A stretch of 64,000 bases of DNA from Primorskyibacter flagellatus (lineage in GTDB: Bacteria > Pseudomonadota > Alphaproteobacteria > Rhodobacterales > Rhodobacteraceae), in the NCBI RefSeq assembly GCF_900176485.1, contig NZ_FWYD01000004.1, positions 124,001 through 188,000 on the forward strand. Direction: 5' to 3'. The notes beneath the pieces were generated by a model that saw nothing but the letters and a program-made list of their open reading frames with translations, did not search any database and was not told the DNA's origin. The position numbers were made by a program, and so were the translations under genes. This document shows positions 47,314 through 56,443 of the stretch, in pieces (the first letter of the stretch is position 1; the number at the start of each line of letters is the position of its first letter).

Positions 47314-47352
47314 AAAAAGGCCGCCCGTGCAATTGACTGCACGAACGGCCTT
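47314..47352 (-). terminator. Rho-independent terminator of the small lipoprotein gene
   Basis: On the minus strand a stem of 7 bp, an internal loop of 2x2, then 6 bp (AAGGCCG..CGTGCA / TGCACG..CGGCCTT) with a 6-base loop is followed by TTTTT. It sits about 100 bases past the lipoprotein stop and separates it from pccA. Confidence 0.8.
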
Positions 47353-47452
47353 GGAATTATTTCTCTCTATCGCGCGCTGCGCTGTCAGCCGCGCCTTCGC
47401 AACACCCTGTGGTGCGGGTGTTCCGATGAACGCCGCACGGGCAGCATACCGA

Positions 47453-47662
47453 TCAGCAGCGGTTCGGGTAGGTTCGGCAATAGGCGACGTTTGCCGCAGC
47501 CCCCACAGCCGCGCCGGTAAGCGGATCGCCATCCGTGACGACAGCACCCGCAGCCCCCGCGCCACCACCGATGATCGCCTGTTCACCAAGCGTGTCGCCA
47601 CAGGCCGAAAGACCGATGATACCGGCCCCCAAAACGACCCATTTGATTGTGTTCGCGAACAT
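47453..47662 (-). CDS. small lipoprotein, glycine-rich
   Basis: A 69-residue lipoprotein. The signal VVLGAGIIGLSAC is a clear lipobox with the lipidated Cys at position 21. The mature part is Gly/Ala-rich (GGGAGAAGAVVTDGDPLTG, then GAAVGAAANVAYC), like glycine-zipper membrane segments, and ends with two Cys. AAGGAG lies about 6 bases before the ATG. It has its own terminator and lies between pccA and a hairpin-rich region. The function is unknown; small envelope lipoproteins of this type are common in Rhodobacteraceae. Confidence 0.82.
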   Translation of the reverse strand: MFANTIKWVVLGAGIIGLSACGDTLGEQAIIGGGAGAAGAVVTDGDPLTGAAVGAAANVAYCRTYPNRC

Positions 47663-47794
47663 GTCCTGTCTCCTTCACCTTTGTTCCGGAGGATAACACA
47701 GGAGCGCGCCAGCTTGTTCCAACACAAAGCCGATAATGACCCCGCATAGGCAAAACCTTGCCAATGCAAAGGTTTAAACTCATCATCACCCAAA

Positions 47795-47836
47795 CAAAAA
47801 ACGGGCGGCAGGCCTTGGGGAAGACCTCGCCGCCCG
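47795..47836 (-). terminator. strong terminator in the 47663-47990 gap
   Basis: On the minus strand CGGGCGGC / GCCGCCCG arms, extended inward by AGG/CCT and CTT/AAG pairs with small bulges, are followed by TTTTTT. It ends 155 bases past the stop of the gene at 47991-48350. It either terminates that gene with a long 3' end or belongs to a small RNA. The other ~285 bases of the 328-base gap hold no gene I can support. Confidence 0.75.
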
Positions 47837-47990
47837 ATAGGGGAAGGGTAACGGTGATCGGGTTGCATCGAAATGCCGCCCTCTCGCAATACGAGGACAC
47901 TGCGCCGAAGAACCGCCATCGCCAAGCAGGTTTCTTCAAAACCGCTCAGGTCAGCGCAAAGCCGCCTATTCCACCCTAAGGTGAGCGGAT

Positions 47991-48350
47991 TCATGCCCAC
48001 TCGCCTTCGTCAAATGCTTGCGGAAAGGATGCGCGGGCAACGGCTTCGTCGATGACCAGAAGCGCCTCATAGTCTGTGGGATCGAAGTCATCCCCTACTG
48101 GTTTGACCTCGCGACCTAAAAGCCACCCCAAACGTCCCGCGTCCAGGTTGCCCCGTTCGAACGGCTCGGTGCCGAAATGCTCCCACAAAGCCGCCAGAAA
48201 TGCCTCGTCGGCGCGGCGGTCCGGCGCACGGCGATCAGCATAGCGTTCGCGGCGCACTAGCGGCGACGCTCCCTTAGAATTTGCACGACGGACAGTAAAC
48301 TGGAAATCTGAACCGGGAAGACGCCCCGGAAAGCCGCGATGCTTCAGCAT
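47991..48350 (-). CDS. conserved-looking hypothetical protein
   Basis: A 119-residue soluble protein with a basic N-terminus (KHRGFPGRLPGSDFQF), an Arg-rich stretch (RRERYADRRAPDRRAD) and an acidic C-terminal half (EHFGTEPFERGNLDAGRLGWLLGREVKPVGDDFD). No signal peptide or membrane helix is seen. I do not recognise the family. The start at 48350 has GGAGGGG upstream. It lies on the minus strand between pccA and pccB. Confidence 0.7.
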   Translation of the reverse strand: MLKHRGFPGRLPGSDFQFTVRRANSKGASPLVRRERYADRRAPDRRADEAFLAALWEHFGTEPFERGNLDAGRLGWLLGREVKPVGDDFDPTDYEALLVIDEAVARASFPQAFDEGEWA

Positions 48351-48392
48351 GCCCACCCCTCCGTCATCGCAGAGGCGCGGTATGTGGGCTGG

Positions 48393-48422
48393 GGCGAAGC
48401 GGGCCTGATGGCCCGCTTCGCC
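48393..48422. terminator. 12-bp hairpin after the 46-residue lipoprotein gene
   Basis: GGCGAAGCGGGC and GCCCGCTTCGCC form a perfect 12-bp stem with a 6-base loop, starting 6 bases past the lipoprotein stop (minus strand). No T run follows; a Rho-assisted 3' end is plausible. Confidence 0.55.
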
Positions 48423-48428
48423 AAGCGA

Positions 48429-48569
48429 TTACTTGTATTTACCGGTGTAGGTCGGCTCTGTCGAAATGGGTTCCGGATCGACGACGACATATTCTTCCTG
48501 CGCAGGTGCGCAGGCCGAGATTGCGGCGACGAAGCCAAACATTGCGACGAGTTTGATGCTCTTGGACAT
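48429..48569 (-). CDS. very small lipoprotein (46 aa)
   Basis: A 46-residue lipoprotein found by eye. The ATG at 48569 has AGGAG six bases upstream. The signal is KSIKLVAMFGFVAAISAC, with a lipobox (AISAC) placing the lipid Cys at position 20. The mature peptide is only 27 residues, acidic and Tyr/Pro-rich (EEYVVVDPEP, then EPTYTGKYK). A 12-bp hairpin follows the stop. Signal, ribosome site and hairpin together make it convincing. Proteins ending in a short TYTGKY-like tail occur in Rhodobacteraceae, as far as I recall, without known role. Confidence 0.82.
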   Translation of the reverse strand: MSKSIKLVAMFGFVAAISACAPAQEEYVVVDPEPISTEPTYTGKYK

Positions 48570-48783
48570 CTGATTCTCCTGCCAATTTCAATGAATGCGG
48601 CAGAATCCTTTGATCCTACACGCCCTCGTTTGTGTATAACGGCTGCAAAGCTGCATCCGTTCCCGAGAATATCAAACCGCGCGACAAAAAGATACATGGC
48701 CGGTAACGCGTCAGCGGCATGCGTTGCAAAGACAGCAACACCAAATCCACATGCATTTAGACGCGCAACATCTTGTTTATACA

Positions 48784-49206
48784 TCAATATATCTCCCAGG
48801 TGCAGCGACCGTCTTCGATGATATAGGCTTCGAAATATTGTATGTGATCAGGCGACATGACGCCGAAATCAACCGGCTGTTCCGACAAGCTGACAATGAT
48901 GCGGTCCGGCGTGGCATCCAGCCTGTCAAGATTTGGAAGCGCAAACGCCTGGCAAAGCACCTGCATGTCCTGCGCCACGTCATCAAAGCTTAGCGCGTCT
49001 GGCCCTGCCGCGATCTGATGGGCCACGAAACGGAACCGGTAAACATGCCCCGCCCCTTCCTGCTGATCTTCTTGAAGTGCTTCGTGAAAAATCACGGACT
49101 GACCGGACGGCAAAATCAGATCGACAGGATCGCCGCTTGCCGCCTGTACCGAACCGACAGACATCAGCAGTGCCGACATGTAAAAACCCGCCAGTCGACC
49201 CGACAA
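48784..49206 (-). CDS. unknown exported protein (possibly DUF6497)
   Basis: A ~140-residue protein with a signal-like N-terminus (SGRLAGFYMSALLMSVGSVQA) and a mature part containing VIFHEALQEDQ, YRFRFVAHQIA and a Cys pair (QVLCQAFAL near the middle and GRCTWEIY at the end) that may form a disulfide. The pattern reminds me of the Rhodobacterales family DUF6497, but I am not certain. The TTG at 49206 gives a complete signal peptide; an ATG at 49179 is an alternative with a shorter one. No partner is evident. Confidence 0.65.
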   Translation of the reverse strand: MSGRLAGFYMSALLMSVGSVQAASGDPVDLILPSGQSVIFHEALQEDQQEGAGHVYRFRFVAHQIAAGPDALSFDDVAQDMQVLCQAFALPNLDRLDATPDRIIVSLSEQPVDFGVMSPDHIQYFEAYIIEDGRCTWEIY

Positions 49207-49340
49207 ATGTCTGACTTTCCTAAAGTTTGCAGAGATTAGCAGACAGCCCCGACCTTCTTTCGAAGCTCCTCCCGTCGGGGCCGTCTTGCCGCGCGGCGTA
49301 CCCGCGCCTGCTTGCCGGCTGCGTAAGGCGGACATGATGC

Positions 49341-49697
49341 TCATGCGCGCCCCCGGCGTCTCTTCCCGGCCCATCTGGACCACCGCGCGCGATGCGCAGG
49401 GTCGGACAGAAGTTCCGCAAGATCCCGGTGTGCAGTAGGAGGAATTGCCGCGCCATTGGCCATCTGACCCCCGGCACGCACGATCACCCCCATTTGACCG
49501 CAGGTTATTTCTACCACAGGCGTGAAGCCACGCAAGCATTTTAGCGCCCGCCAGACATCCTGACGGACCTGACGGGCAAGCCGCGCGGGATCAAGAGGCG
49601 GAAACGCGCTGGTCGCTTCTATATCGAAGCGCGCAGGCAGTCTGCGGGCCAGAACATACCGGCCGTCGTCGCGCAAGATATGCCAACCGTTGCTCAT
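49341..49697 (-). CDS. hypothetical protein
   Basis: A 118-residue soluble, basic protein: NGWHILRDDGRYVLARRLPARF, a middle segment RQVRQDVWRALKCLRGF and FTPVVEITCGQMGVIVRAGGQ, then an Arg-rich tail. It has no signal peptide. The compact alpha/beta pattern suggests a folded domain, but I do not recognise the family. It lies between the DUF7218-like gene and the exported-protein gene on the same strand. Confidence 0.7.
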   Translation of the reverse strand: MSNGWHILRDDGRYVLARRLPARFDIEATSAFPPLDPARLARQVRQDVWRALKCLRGFTPVVEITCGQMGVIVRAGGQMANGAAIPPTAHRDLAELLSDPAHRARWSRWAGKRRRGRA

Positions 49698-49770
49698 CTC
49701 TGCATCCCCTTCGCGGCAGGACCAACCCCAGCGCGCGAAAGATCAGCGTCGTATGCGGCAACCTGTTGTC

Positions 49771-50034
49771 TCAGGTATTGCGAAGGGCCTCGATCAGATC
49801 GGCTTTGGTCATTCCAGACCTGCCCGAGACATCCAGTTCCTGCGCCCGCTCGTATAGCGCGTCTCGGGTCCAGTCCTCGTAGGGCTTGGCCTCGCCGCCC
49901 TTTTTCGAGGGATGCATGTTCTCGTTCGCCTGCGCATTGGCGATCCGCGCCGCTTTTTCCTTCGACGCGCCGTCCTCGCGCAGCGCCTGATAGGTCTCGT
50001 CGTCCTTGATGGATGGTCCGTGGTTGCGGGTCAT
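49771..50034 (-). CDS. DUF7218/Rho N-like small protein
   Basis: An 87-residue hydrophilic protein. The N-terminal half (RNHGPSIKDDETYQALREDG, SKEKAARIANAQANE) is a charged helical region typical of the DUF7218 family, and the C-terminal ~40 residues (GMTKADLIEALRN) resemble the Rho N-terminal / SAP-type helix-extended-helix nucleic acid-binding motif. AAAGGAG precedes the ATG. Members are often called plasmid stabilisation proteins without proof. It lies just downstream of pccB on the same strand; the gap is 163 bases. Confidence 0.78.
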   Translation of the reverse strand: MTRNHGPSIKDDETYQALREDGASKEKAARIANAQANENMHPSKKGGEAKPYEDWTRDALYERAQELDVSGRSGMTKADLIEALRNT

Positions 50035-50197
50035 GGCGCGCTCCTTTGCCCACCAACACGGACACCGCCGGGAAAGTTCCCGAAGATCCGTTGCAAACAG
50101 ACTGTGGTCGCTGAGACATGGAAGACCCTTGGAATTGCAGTAAGTGCGGCGCGAAGGTGCACGACTACCACGGCGCATAACGCCGCGGCAGGTCCGA

Positions 50198-51730
50198 TCA
50201 AAGCGGAATATTGTCGTGCTTTTTCCACGGATTGGTCAGTTTCTTGCCGCGCAAGGATGCAAAGGCACGGCTGACCCTGCGACGGGTGGAACGAGGCTGG
50301 ATGACCTCGTCGATAAACCCGCGCTCTGCCGCGACAAACGGATTGGCGAACCGATCCTCGTAATCGGCGGCGTGGCTGGCGATCTTGTCAGCATCGCCAA
50401 GATCGGCACGGTGAATGATCTCTGTCGCGCCCTTGGCCCCCATCACCGCAATCTCGGCCGTGGGCCAGGCATAGTTGAAATCGCCGCGCAGATGCTTGGA
50501 GGCCATAACGTCATAGGCACCACCGTAAGCCTTGCGGGTGATGACCGTGACCTTGGGCACCGTCGCCTCGCCATAGGCAAACAGCAGCTTGGCACCGTGT
50601 TTGATGACGCCGCCATATTCCTGTCCCGTTCCCGGAAGAAAGCCCGGCACATCGACGAAGGTCAGGATCGGAATCTCGAACGCATCGCAGAAGCGGACAA
50701 ACCGCGCGGCCTTGCGGCTGGAGTCAATATCCAGACAACCGGCAAGGACCATCGGCTGGTTCGCCACCACGCCGACGGTCCGGCCTTCCAGACGAATGAA
50801 CCCGGTGATGATGTTCTTGGCGAAGTTTTCCTGAATCTCGTAGAAATCGGCCTCGTCCGCGACTTTCAGGATCAATTCCTTCATGTCGTAGGGACTGTTG
50901 GCATTTTCCGGGATCAACGTGTCGAGCGACGGCTCCATCCGGCCCGGCTCGTCAAAGAACGGACGGACAGGCGGCTTCTCGCGGTTGTTCAGCGGCAGTA
51001 GATCAATCAGGCGGCGCACTTCGGCCATCGCTTCGACGTCATTCTCGAATGCACCATCGGCAACGGAGGATTTTTTCGTATGGGTGGACGCACCGCCCAG
51101 TTCTTCGGCCGTGACGACCTCGTTCGTGACGGTCTTGACCACATCCGGCCCTGTCACGAACATGTAAGAGCTGTCCTTCACCATGAAGATGAAGTCGGTC
51201 ATGGCGGGGCTGTAGACGGCCCCACCGGCGCACGGCCCCATGATGACCGAGATCTGCGGCACCACACCGCTGGCCATGATATTGCGCTGAAACACTTCGG
51301 CATAGCCGGCAAGAGAGGCGACGCCTTCCTGAATGCGCGCGCCGCCGGAATCGTTGATGCCAATGACCGGCGCGCCGTTCTGCATCGCCATATCCATGAT
51401 CTTGCAGATTTTCTGCGCATGGGTTTCTGACAGCGATCCGCCGAACACCGTGAAATCCTGACTGAACAGATAGACCTGACGTCCGTTCACCGTGCCCCAG
51501 CCGGTCACGACCCCGTCGCCATAAGGGCGCTGCTTTTCCATCCCGAAATCGGTGCAGCGATGTGCGACGAACATATCGAACTCTTCAAACGAGTCCTCGT
51601 CCAGCAAAAGCTCGATCCGTTCGCGTGCGGTCAGCTTGCCCTTGGCATGCTGCGCCTCGATGCGCCTTGCCCCACCACCCAGGCGGGCATCGGCACGGCG
51701 GTCTTCCAGCTCTTGCAGGATATCTTTCAT
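50198..51730 (-). CDS. pccB: propionyl-CoA carboxylase, carboxyltransferase beta subunit
   Basis: PccB transfers CO2 from carboxybiotin to propionyl-CoA. The 510-residue protein has the two crotonase-like halves: [18 protein letters not shown] near the start, [15 protein letters not shown] (acyl-CoA site), [16 protein letters not shown], and in the C half [15 protein letters not shown] and [10 protein letters not shown]. The start at 51730 has GGGAG upstream. The 181-base region in front is rich in GCAAA half-sites. It pairs with pccA 3 kb downstream. Confidence 0.96.
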   Translation of the reverse strand: MKDILQELEDRRADARLGGGARRIEAQHAKGKLTARERIELLLDEDSFEEFDMFVAHRCTDFGMEKQRPYGDGVVTGWGTVNGRQVYLFSQDFTVFGGSLSETHAQKICKIMDMAMQNGAPVIGINDSGGARIQEGVASLAGYAEVFQRNIMASGVVPQISVIMGPCAGGAVYSPAMTDFIFMVKDSSYMFVTGPDVVKTVTNEVVTAEELGGASTHTKKSSVADGAFENDVEAMAEVRRLIDLLPLNNREKPPVRPFFDEPGRMEPSLDTLIPENANSPYDMKELILKVADEADFYEIQENFAKNIITGFIRLEGRTVGVVANQPMVLAGCLDIDSSRKAARFVRFCDAFEIPILTFVDVPGFLPGTGQEYGGVIKHGAKLLFAYGEATVPKVTVITRKAYGGAYDVMASKHLRGDFNYAWPTAEIAVMGAKGATEIIHRADLGDADKIASHAADYEDRFANPFVAAERGFIDEVIQPRSTRRRVSRAFASLRGKKLTNPWKKHDNIPL

Positions 51731-51770
51731 CGGGCGCTCCCATGTGTCATTTCGCTGGAAAATACAGCAT

Positions 51771-51850
51771 GTTGCAAACGCAGCAAGCCTTATTCCGCAA
51801 ATTTGCAAATCTTGAAAACCGACAGCAAAGCTAACTGCAAATAAGCAAAC
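51771..51850 (-). promoter_or_regulatory. cluster of TTTGC/GCAAA half-sites upstream of pccB (PccR operator)
   Basis: About six GCAAA motifs lie in 80 bases: TTGCAAA (51772), CGCAAA next to a full ATTTGCAAAT (51801-51810), and ACAGCAAA-GCTA-ACTGCAAA (51822-51841), where two 8-mers are 4 bases apart. As I recall, PccR of R. sphaeroides binds TTTGCAAA-X4-TTTGCAAA, so the last element fits in spacing. pccR itself is encoded 1.4 kb away. Confidence 0.65.
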
Positions 51851-51911
51851 TGAACAGATCTGTGCAGATTCAGAATGGACAAGGCTCGATCCACGGCGTA
51901 CCCCATGAGAA

Positions 51912-53135
51912 ATGAATTCTCTGACACAGGTCCGTTACCTGGACCGCGCAACCCCGCCCCACATCTCTACATTGATCCTGCTTTCGGGCATGGCGGCGCT
52001 TGCGATGAACATCTTTCTGCCGTCGCTGCCGAAGATGACCGAGTATTTCGACACCGAATACGGTCTGATGCAGCTTTCAGTCGCGGTGTATCTGGCAGTG
52101 AACGCGGGACTTCAACTGGTCATCGGCCCGATCTCGGACACGTTGGGGCGGCGCAAGGTCATCCTGTTCGGGGTCGGATTGTTCTGCGTGGCCACGGTTG
52201 GCTGTCTGATCGCGACCAATATCTGGGTGTTTCTTGGCTTTCGGATGATGCAGGCGGTGATCGCAACTGCCATGGTTCTCAGCCGGGCCGTGGTTCGCGA
52301 CATGTACCCACAGGACCGGGCCGCCTCGATGATCGGCTATGTCACGATGGGCATGTCGGTCGTGCCGATGATCGGGCCGATGATCGGCGGACTGCTGGAC
52401 GAACTCATGGGATGGCAGGCAAATTTCTGGCTGCTGCTGGGGTTTGGCCTTGCGCTGTTTGTTCTGGCATGGCGCGATCTGGGCGAGACCGCGCAGAGCA
52501 GCGGGCTGACACTGCGCCAGCAATTCGGCGAATACCCAGAGCTTACAAGATCGCCGCGCTTTTGGGGCTATGCGATGGCGGCTGGGTTTTCTTCGGGATC
52601 GTTCTTTGCCTATGTCGGCGGCGCGCCGTTTGTCGGATCGGTCGTCTTCGGACTTTCCCCGTCAGAGCTTGGCTTGTTTTTCGGCTTTCCTGCCCTGGGC
52701 TATTTCGCCGGCAATTTCTTCACCGCGCGGTTTGCCACCCGGTTCGGTATCAACAAGCTGATCCTGTGGGGGTGCCTTTGCGTGACCTTTGGTATTGGAC
52801 TGGCGCTGATCCTTTTCGCAGTGGGCCTGGGCAATGCATTCGTTTTCTTCGGTTCGATGTCCTTTGTCGGCATCGGCAACGGTCTGAGCCTTCCCAACGC
52901 CACGGCGGGCCTGCTGTCGGTGCGCCCACATCTGGCCGGCACCGCGTCCGGCCTTGGCGGATCGTTTCAGATCGGCATGGGCGCGGCGTTGTCAGCGCTG
53001 GCCGGTGCTTTGCTTGTGCCGGAATGGGGGGCGTGGCCGCTTCTGCTGATCCAGTTCGCGACCTCCGTGCTTGCCGTGTGCTCGATCCTGCTGGTGATCC
53101 GACGCGAACGGAAGGTCTTTGCCCAGCCATTATAG
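51912..53135 (+). CDS. Bcr/CflA-type MFS multidrug transporter
   Basis: A 407-residue, twelve-helix MFS carrier of the drug:H+ antiporter-1 group. [19 protein letters not shown] and the loop motif [16 protein letters not shown] are typical of Bcr/CflA proteins; [10 protein letters not shown]-like [15 protein letters not shown] is also present. Bcr-type carriers export bicyclomycin, chloramphenicol or related compounds; the substrate here is unknown. It lies between pccB (divergent) and pccR (same strand, 69 bases downstream), so it may share the PccR-controlled region, perhaps by chance. Confidence 0.9.
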   Translation: MNSLTQVRYLDRATPPHISTLILLSGMAALAMNIFLPSLPKMTEYFDTEYGLMQLSVAVYLAVNAGLQLVIGPISDTLGRRKVILFGVGLFCVATVGCLIATNIWVFLGFRMMQAVIATAMVLSRAVVRDMYPQDRAASMIGYVTMGMSVVPMIGPMIGGLLDELMGWQANFWLLLGFGLALFVLAWRDLGETAQSSGLTLRQQFGEYPELTRSPRFWGYAMAAGFSSGSFFAYVGGAPFVGSVVFGLSPSELGLFFGFPALGYFAGNFFTARFATRFGINKLILWGCLCVTFGIGLALILFAVGLGNAFVFFGSMSFVGIGNGLSLPNATAGLLSVRPHLAGTASGLGGSFQIGMGAALSALAGALLVPEWGAWPLLLIQFATSVLAVCSILLVIRRERKVFAQPL

Positions 53136-53155
53136 AGGCAGCCTTGCAGCGTTGA

Positions 53156-53195
53156 CTTTGCAAAGCTAGCATCCGCCTATTGCTAATCCGCAAAG
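53156..53195 (+). promoter_or_regulatory. candidate PccR autoregulatory site
   Basis: CTTTGCAAAG (53156-53165) is a full palindromic TTTGCAAA element, and TTGC-TAATCC-GCAA (53180-53193) adds a second dyad just upstream of the pccR start. This suggests autoregulation of pccR. Confidence 0.6.
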
Positions 53196-53204
53196 GGCGA
53201 CAAG

Positions 53205-54605
53205 ATGGCGACGCAGAAATTGTATGCCGGCGCAAAACTGCGCGAGCTGCGCACCCGTATGGGGCTGACGCAAAAGGATTTCGCGGCCAAGCTGGGCGTG
53301 TCCCTGCCCTATCTCAACCAGATGGAGAACAACAACCGCCCGGTGTCCACGACCGTGGTTCTGGCGCTGGTTCAACAGTTCGGCTTTGACGTCACCGAAT
53401 TGGCGCAGGGCGATTCCGAACGGCTGGTCTCTGATATGCGCGAAGCGCTGGCCGATCCGGTGTTCAGCGATGCCACACCGCCGCTGGCCGATTTGCGGCT
53501 GACAGCATCGAATGCCCCGGCGCTGGCCCGTGCATTTCTGGAACTGCACCGCGCCTATCGCCAAACCCACGAACGGCTGGCCAGCCTTGACGAGGCGTTG
53601 GGCCGCGAAGGTGCACAGCTTCGCCCGTCGCCTTGGGAAGAGGTGCGCGATTTTTTCCATTATTGCGACAATTACATCGACGCCGTGGACCGCGCGGCAG
53701 AGAAATTCGCGGGCCTCGCGCTGGAACATGGCGACATGCGGACCGGCACCCAGATCCGGCTGGAGCGCATCGGTGTCACGGTGCGCTATGCCCGCGTCGG
53801 CCCGTTGCGACATTTCGATCCGGATACGCGCACACTGACACTGTCGGCGTTGGCAGCACCGGCTACACAGACCTTCCAGATGCTGCTTCAGGTGGCGCTG
53901 CTGCATCAGGATCAGTTGCTGGAGGCGACGCTGGATCTGGCGCGGTTCCAGTCAGAAGAGGCCAGATCAATCGCCAAGATCGGTCTGGCCAACTATTTCG
54001 CGGGCGCCGCGCTGATGCCCTACACCGCCTTTTTGACCGAAGCCCAAGAGGTCCGGCACGATCTTGAACTGCTGGCGACCCGGTTTGGCGCCTCGCTGGA
54101 ACAGGTGGCGCACCGGCTGTCCACGCTGCAACGCCCTCAGGCGCGCGGCATCCCGTTCTTCTTTGTGCGGGTGGATCAGGCAGGCACGATCACCAAGCGT
54201 CACTCGGCCACGCGGCTGCAATTTGCGCGCTTTGGCGGTGCCTGTCCGCTCTGGAACGTCCACCGGGCGTTCGAGACACCGGGGCGGTTCTTGCGGCAAT
54301 TAGCCGAAACGCCGGACGGCGTGCGCTATGTCTCGCTCGCGCGGGATGTCTCGAAACCCGGCGGGCATTACGGCGCGCCGGTGCGGCGCTACGCCATCGC
54401 GCTTGGATGCGAGGTCGCCCATGCCGCGCAGTTGGTCTATGCCGATGGGCAGGATCTGTCGCAGGACAAGGCGTTTGAGCCAATAGGCATTTCCTGCCGG
54501 ATCTGCGAGCGCACCAAGTGCCACCAACGCTCTGTTCCCCCGCTGGAGCGGCGGTTGACCATCAGCCCCCATCACCGCGACACCCTGCCATACGAGGTGA
54601 GCTGA
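53205..54605 (+). CDS. pccR: short-chain fatty acyl-CoA regulator PccR (ScfR/RamB family)
   Basis: A 466-residue regulator. Residues ~8-65 form an XRE-type HTH (KLRELRTRMGLTQKDFAAKLG, LPYLNQMENNNRPV). The central part is a degenerate IrrE-like domain (AALMPYTAFLTEAQE) and the C-terminal DUF2083 domain ends with CRICERTKCHQRSVPPLERRL, whose Cys cluster is typical of ScfR proteins. PccR controls propionyl-CoA assimilation in R. sphaeroides by binding TTTGCAAA repeats; pccA, pccB and mcm are in this window. The start at 53205 lies 10-50 bases after TTTGCAAA-like sites. Confidence 0.93.
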   Translation: MATQKLYAGAKLRELRTRMGLTQKDFAAKLGVSLPYLNQMENNNRPVSTTVVLALVQQFGFDVTELAQGDSERLVSDMREALADPVFSDATPPLADLRLTASNAPALARAFLELHRAYRQTHERLASLDEALGREGAQLRPSPWEEVRDFFHYCDNYIDAVDRAAEKFAGLALEHGDMRTGTQIRLERIGVTVRYARVGPLRHFDPDTRTLTLSALAAPATQTFQMLLQVALLHQDQLLEATLDLARFQSEEARSIAKIGLANYFAGAALMPYTAFLTEAQEVRHDLELLATRFGASLEQVAHRLSTLQRPQARGIPFFFVRVDQAGTITKRHSATRLQFARFGGACPLWNVHRAFETPGRFLRQLAETPDGVRYVSLARDVSKPGGHYGAPVRRYAIALGCEVAHAAQLVYADGQDLSQDKAFEPIGISCRICERTKCHQRSVPPLERRLTISPHHRDTLPYEVS

Positions 54606-54687
54606 GCGGCGGAAAAAGCTGCCCCGCCGATGAGCACGTGTCGTCTGGCATGTGGTCAGGAGCGCCGCTTCCAATGCGACGGAAAGA

Positions 54688-55590
54688 TCAAAGCTTGGTC
54701 GCCGTCGACACAGGCGTCAACGGACGCCGTTTCAGGACCGCCTCGCGCCATGTGATAAAGCTGACCGCAGCCAGAATGATCGAGCCGCCGAAAATCACCC
54801 ACAGATCGACAGGCTCCGCGAAGACCAGCGCGCCCAACGCAACCGCCCAGACAAGCTGAAGATAAGTCACCGGCTGCGTCACGGTGATCGGTGCTTCGCG
54901 AAATGCCAGCGTCATCAGGAAATGCCCCAAGGTCGCCGCGCAGGCGACCCCGAACAGCACCAAAAGCGCATAGCCATCCGGCGTCACCCAGACCGGCCAG
55001 GCCAGCGGCACCAGCCCGATCGTGACCGAAACCGACAGGGTTGCCACGATCAGCGTTGCAGGCACCTCATCGGCAAGGATCTTCGCTGTCAGATAGCTGA
55101 TCGCAAAAAACACGGATGTGGCAAGCATCGCCAGATGACCGGGCTCCAACGCCCGGAATCCCGGACGCACGATCACCAGCGCGCCCAGCAATGCACAGAC
55201 TACTGCCAGCACCCGCCGCACCGCCAACCGTTCGCCCAGCACAAAGACCGCACCAACGGTCACAAAGGCGGGCGTGAGATAGCCCAGCGACGTCACCTCC
55301 GCCAACGGGATGCGGGTCATCGCATAGAACCACAGGCTGACCCCGACTGCATGCACGATGCCGCGCATCCCGATCAACCGCCATTGTCGCCCCGTCAACT
55401 GCGTTCTCAGAACGCCGCGCAGCATCGGCAGAAACAGCACCACCCCCATGATATAGCGCAGAAACGCCGCCTCAGAGGCCGGCACCCGCCCGTCCAACAG
55501 CTTGACCAGTGCAGTCACAGCGACAAAGCACAGCCCTGCCAGAAGCATCAGGAACGCACCCTTGTAGATATTCTGATCAGCCTGTGTCAT
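54688..55590 (-). CDS. EamA/DMT family transporter
   Basis: A 300-residue membrane protein with ten helices in two EamA repeats (first about 10-140, second about 150-290). GMRGIVHAVGVSLWFYAMTRIPLAE contains the TRIPLAEV loop common in this family, and the second repeat ends with FAEPVDLWVIFGGSIIL. DMT proteins export metabolites such as amino acids or their analogues; the substrate is unknown. The ATG at 55590 is preferred over one 87 bases upstream. It is convergent to pccR and follows the LysE gene by 100 bases. Confidence 0.88.
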   Translation of the reverse strand: MTQADQNIYKGAFLMLLAGLCFVAVTALVKLLDGRVPASEAAFLRYIMGVVLFLPMLRGVLRTQLTGRQWRLIGMRGIVHAVGVSLWFYAMTRIPLAEVTSLGYLTPAFVTVGAVFVLGERLAVRRVLAVVCALLGALVIVRPGFRALEPGHLAMLATSVFFAISYLTAKILADEVPATLIVATLSVSVTIGLVPLAWPVWVTPDGYALLVLFGVACAATLGHFLMTLAFREAPITVTQPVTYLQLVWAVALGALVFAEPVDLWVIFGGSIILAAVSFITWREAVLKRRPLTPVSTATKL

Positions 55591-55690
55591 GGCGCGCAAC
55601 AGACCCTGCCATGCGGGCGTGTTCAAGGCGAAACAACCGCGTCCCGCAAAATTCTGCGGGACCATTTGCAGCCCCACCGCTCGGTCCGCA

Positions 55691-56284
55691 TCAGCCCGAT
55701 ACCAAGGTCGCGGCGATGGCCCACATGATCACGCCGATCAACGCATCCAGCACCCGCCACGCCATCGGCCGGGCAAACACCGGTGCCAACAAGCGCGCGC
55801 CATAGCCCAATGCAAAGAAAAAGGCGAAAGAAGCCGTCACCGCGCCAATGCCAAATGGCCAGGCCGCGTATTGCGCGGACACGGATCCCAACAGAACCAC
55901 CGTATCAAGATAGACATGCGGGTTCAGCCAGGTCAGCGCCAGGCAAGTCAGAAGCGCCGCGCGCAGGGATCCCGCGCCCTGCCCGGCCTCCAGCACTTCG
56001 CCGCCGCGCCACGCTGCCCAAAAAGCGCGCGCACCATAGAAAAACAGAAAAACCGCGCCGCCCCACCGCATCGCCGCACCAAGGGAGGGCATCGTTTCGA
56101 TCAAGGCACCAAACCCGGCCACGCCCGCCACGATCAGCACGGCGTCGGACAGCGCACAGGTCAGCGCGATAGCAAACACATGCTGTCGCCGCAGTCCTTG
56201 GCGCAGAACAAAGGCATTCTGTGCGCCAATCGCCAGTATCAAGGAAAGCCCCAAGGAGAATCCAGCAACTGCCGACTTCATCAT
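55691..56284 (-). CDS. LysE/ArgO-type amino acid exporter
   Basis: A 197-residue, six-helix exporter of the LysE superfamily. GLSLILAIGAQNAFVLRQGLRR and the mid-protein TWLNPHVYLDTVVLLGS are diagnostic of the LysE/ArgO subgroup, which exports lysine or arginine. There is no adjacent LysG/ArgP-type regulator. Two consecutive ATGs leave the start uncertain by one codon. A DMT exporter gene follows on the same strand. Confidence 0.92.
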   Translation of the reverse strand: MMKSAVAGFSLGLSLILAIGAQNAFVLRQGLRRQHVFAIALTCALSDAVLIVAGVAGFGALIETMPSLGAAMRWGGAVFLFFYGARAFWAAWRGGEVLEAGQGAGSLRAALLTCLALTWLNPHVYLDTVVLLGSVSAQYAAWPFGIGAVTASFAFFFALGYGARLLAPVFARPMAWRVLDALIGVIMWAIAATLVSG

Positions 56285-56443
56285 GTTCCGCTTGCGCCTT
56301 CTCTGTCAGATCAACAGGCCCGCAGCCTCCCAAAGACGCGGATCTCTCACCACAAGCGCCAGCGCGGTGCCGGAGGCGACGCCAACCAAACTGCGTGCCC
56401 GGAACGGGCACCCAATCAGGTCAAAACCGCTCGCGCATAAAGG

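Noticed and set aside
50118-50180. 20-codon plus-strand frame with a CxxC motif (NCSKCGAK)
   Set aside because: No ribosome site, opposite the leader of a minus-strand gene, and too short to distinguish from chance.
54652-55728. 358-codon plus-strand frame opposite the DMT transporter gene
   Set aside because: His/Gln/Arg-rich antisense shadow of a clear EamA protein.
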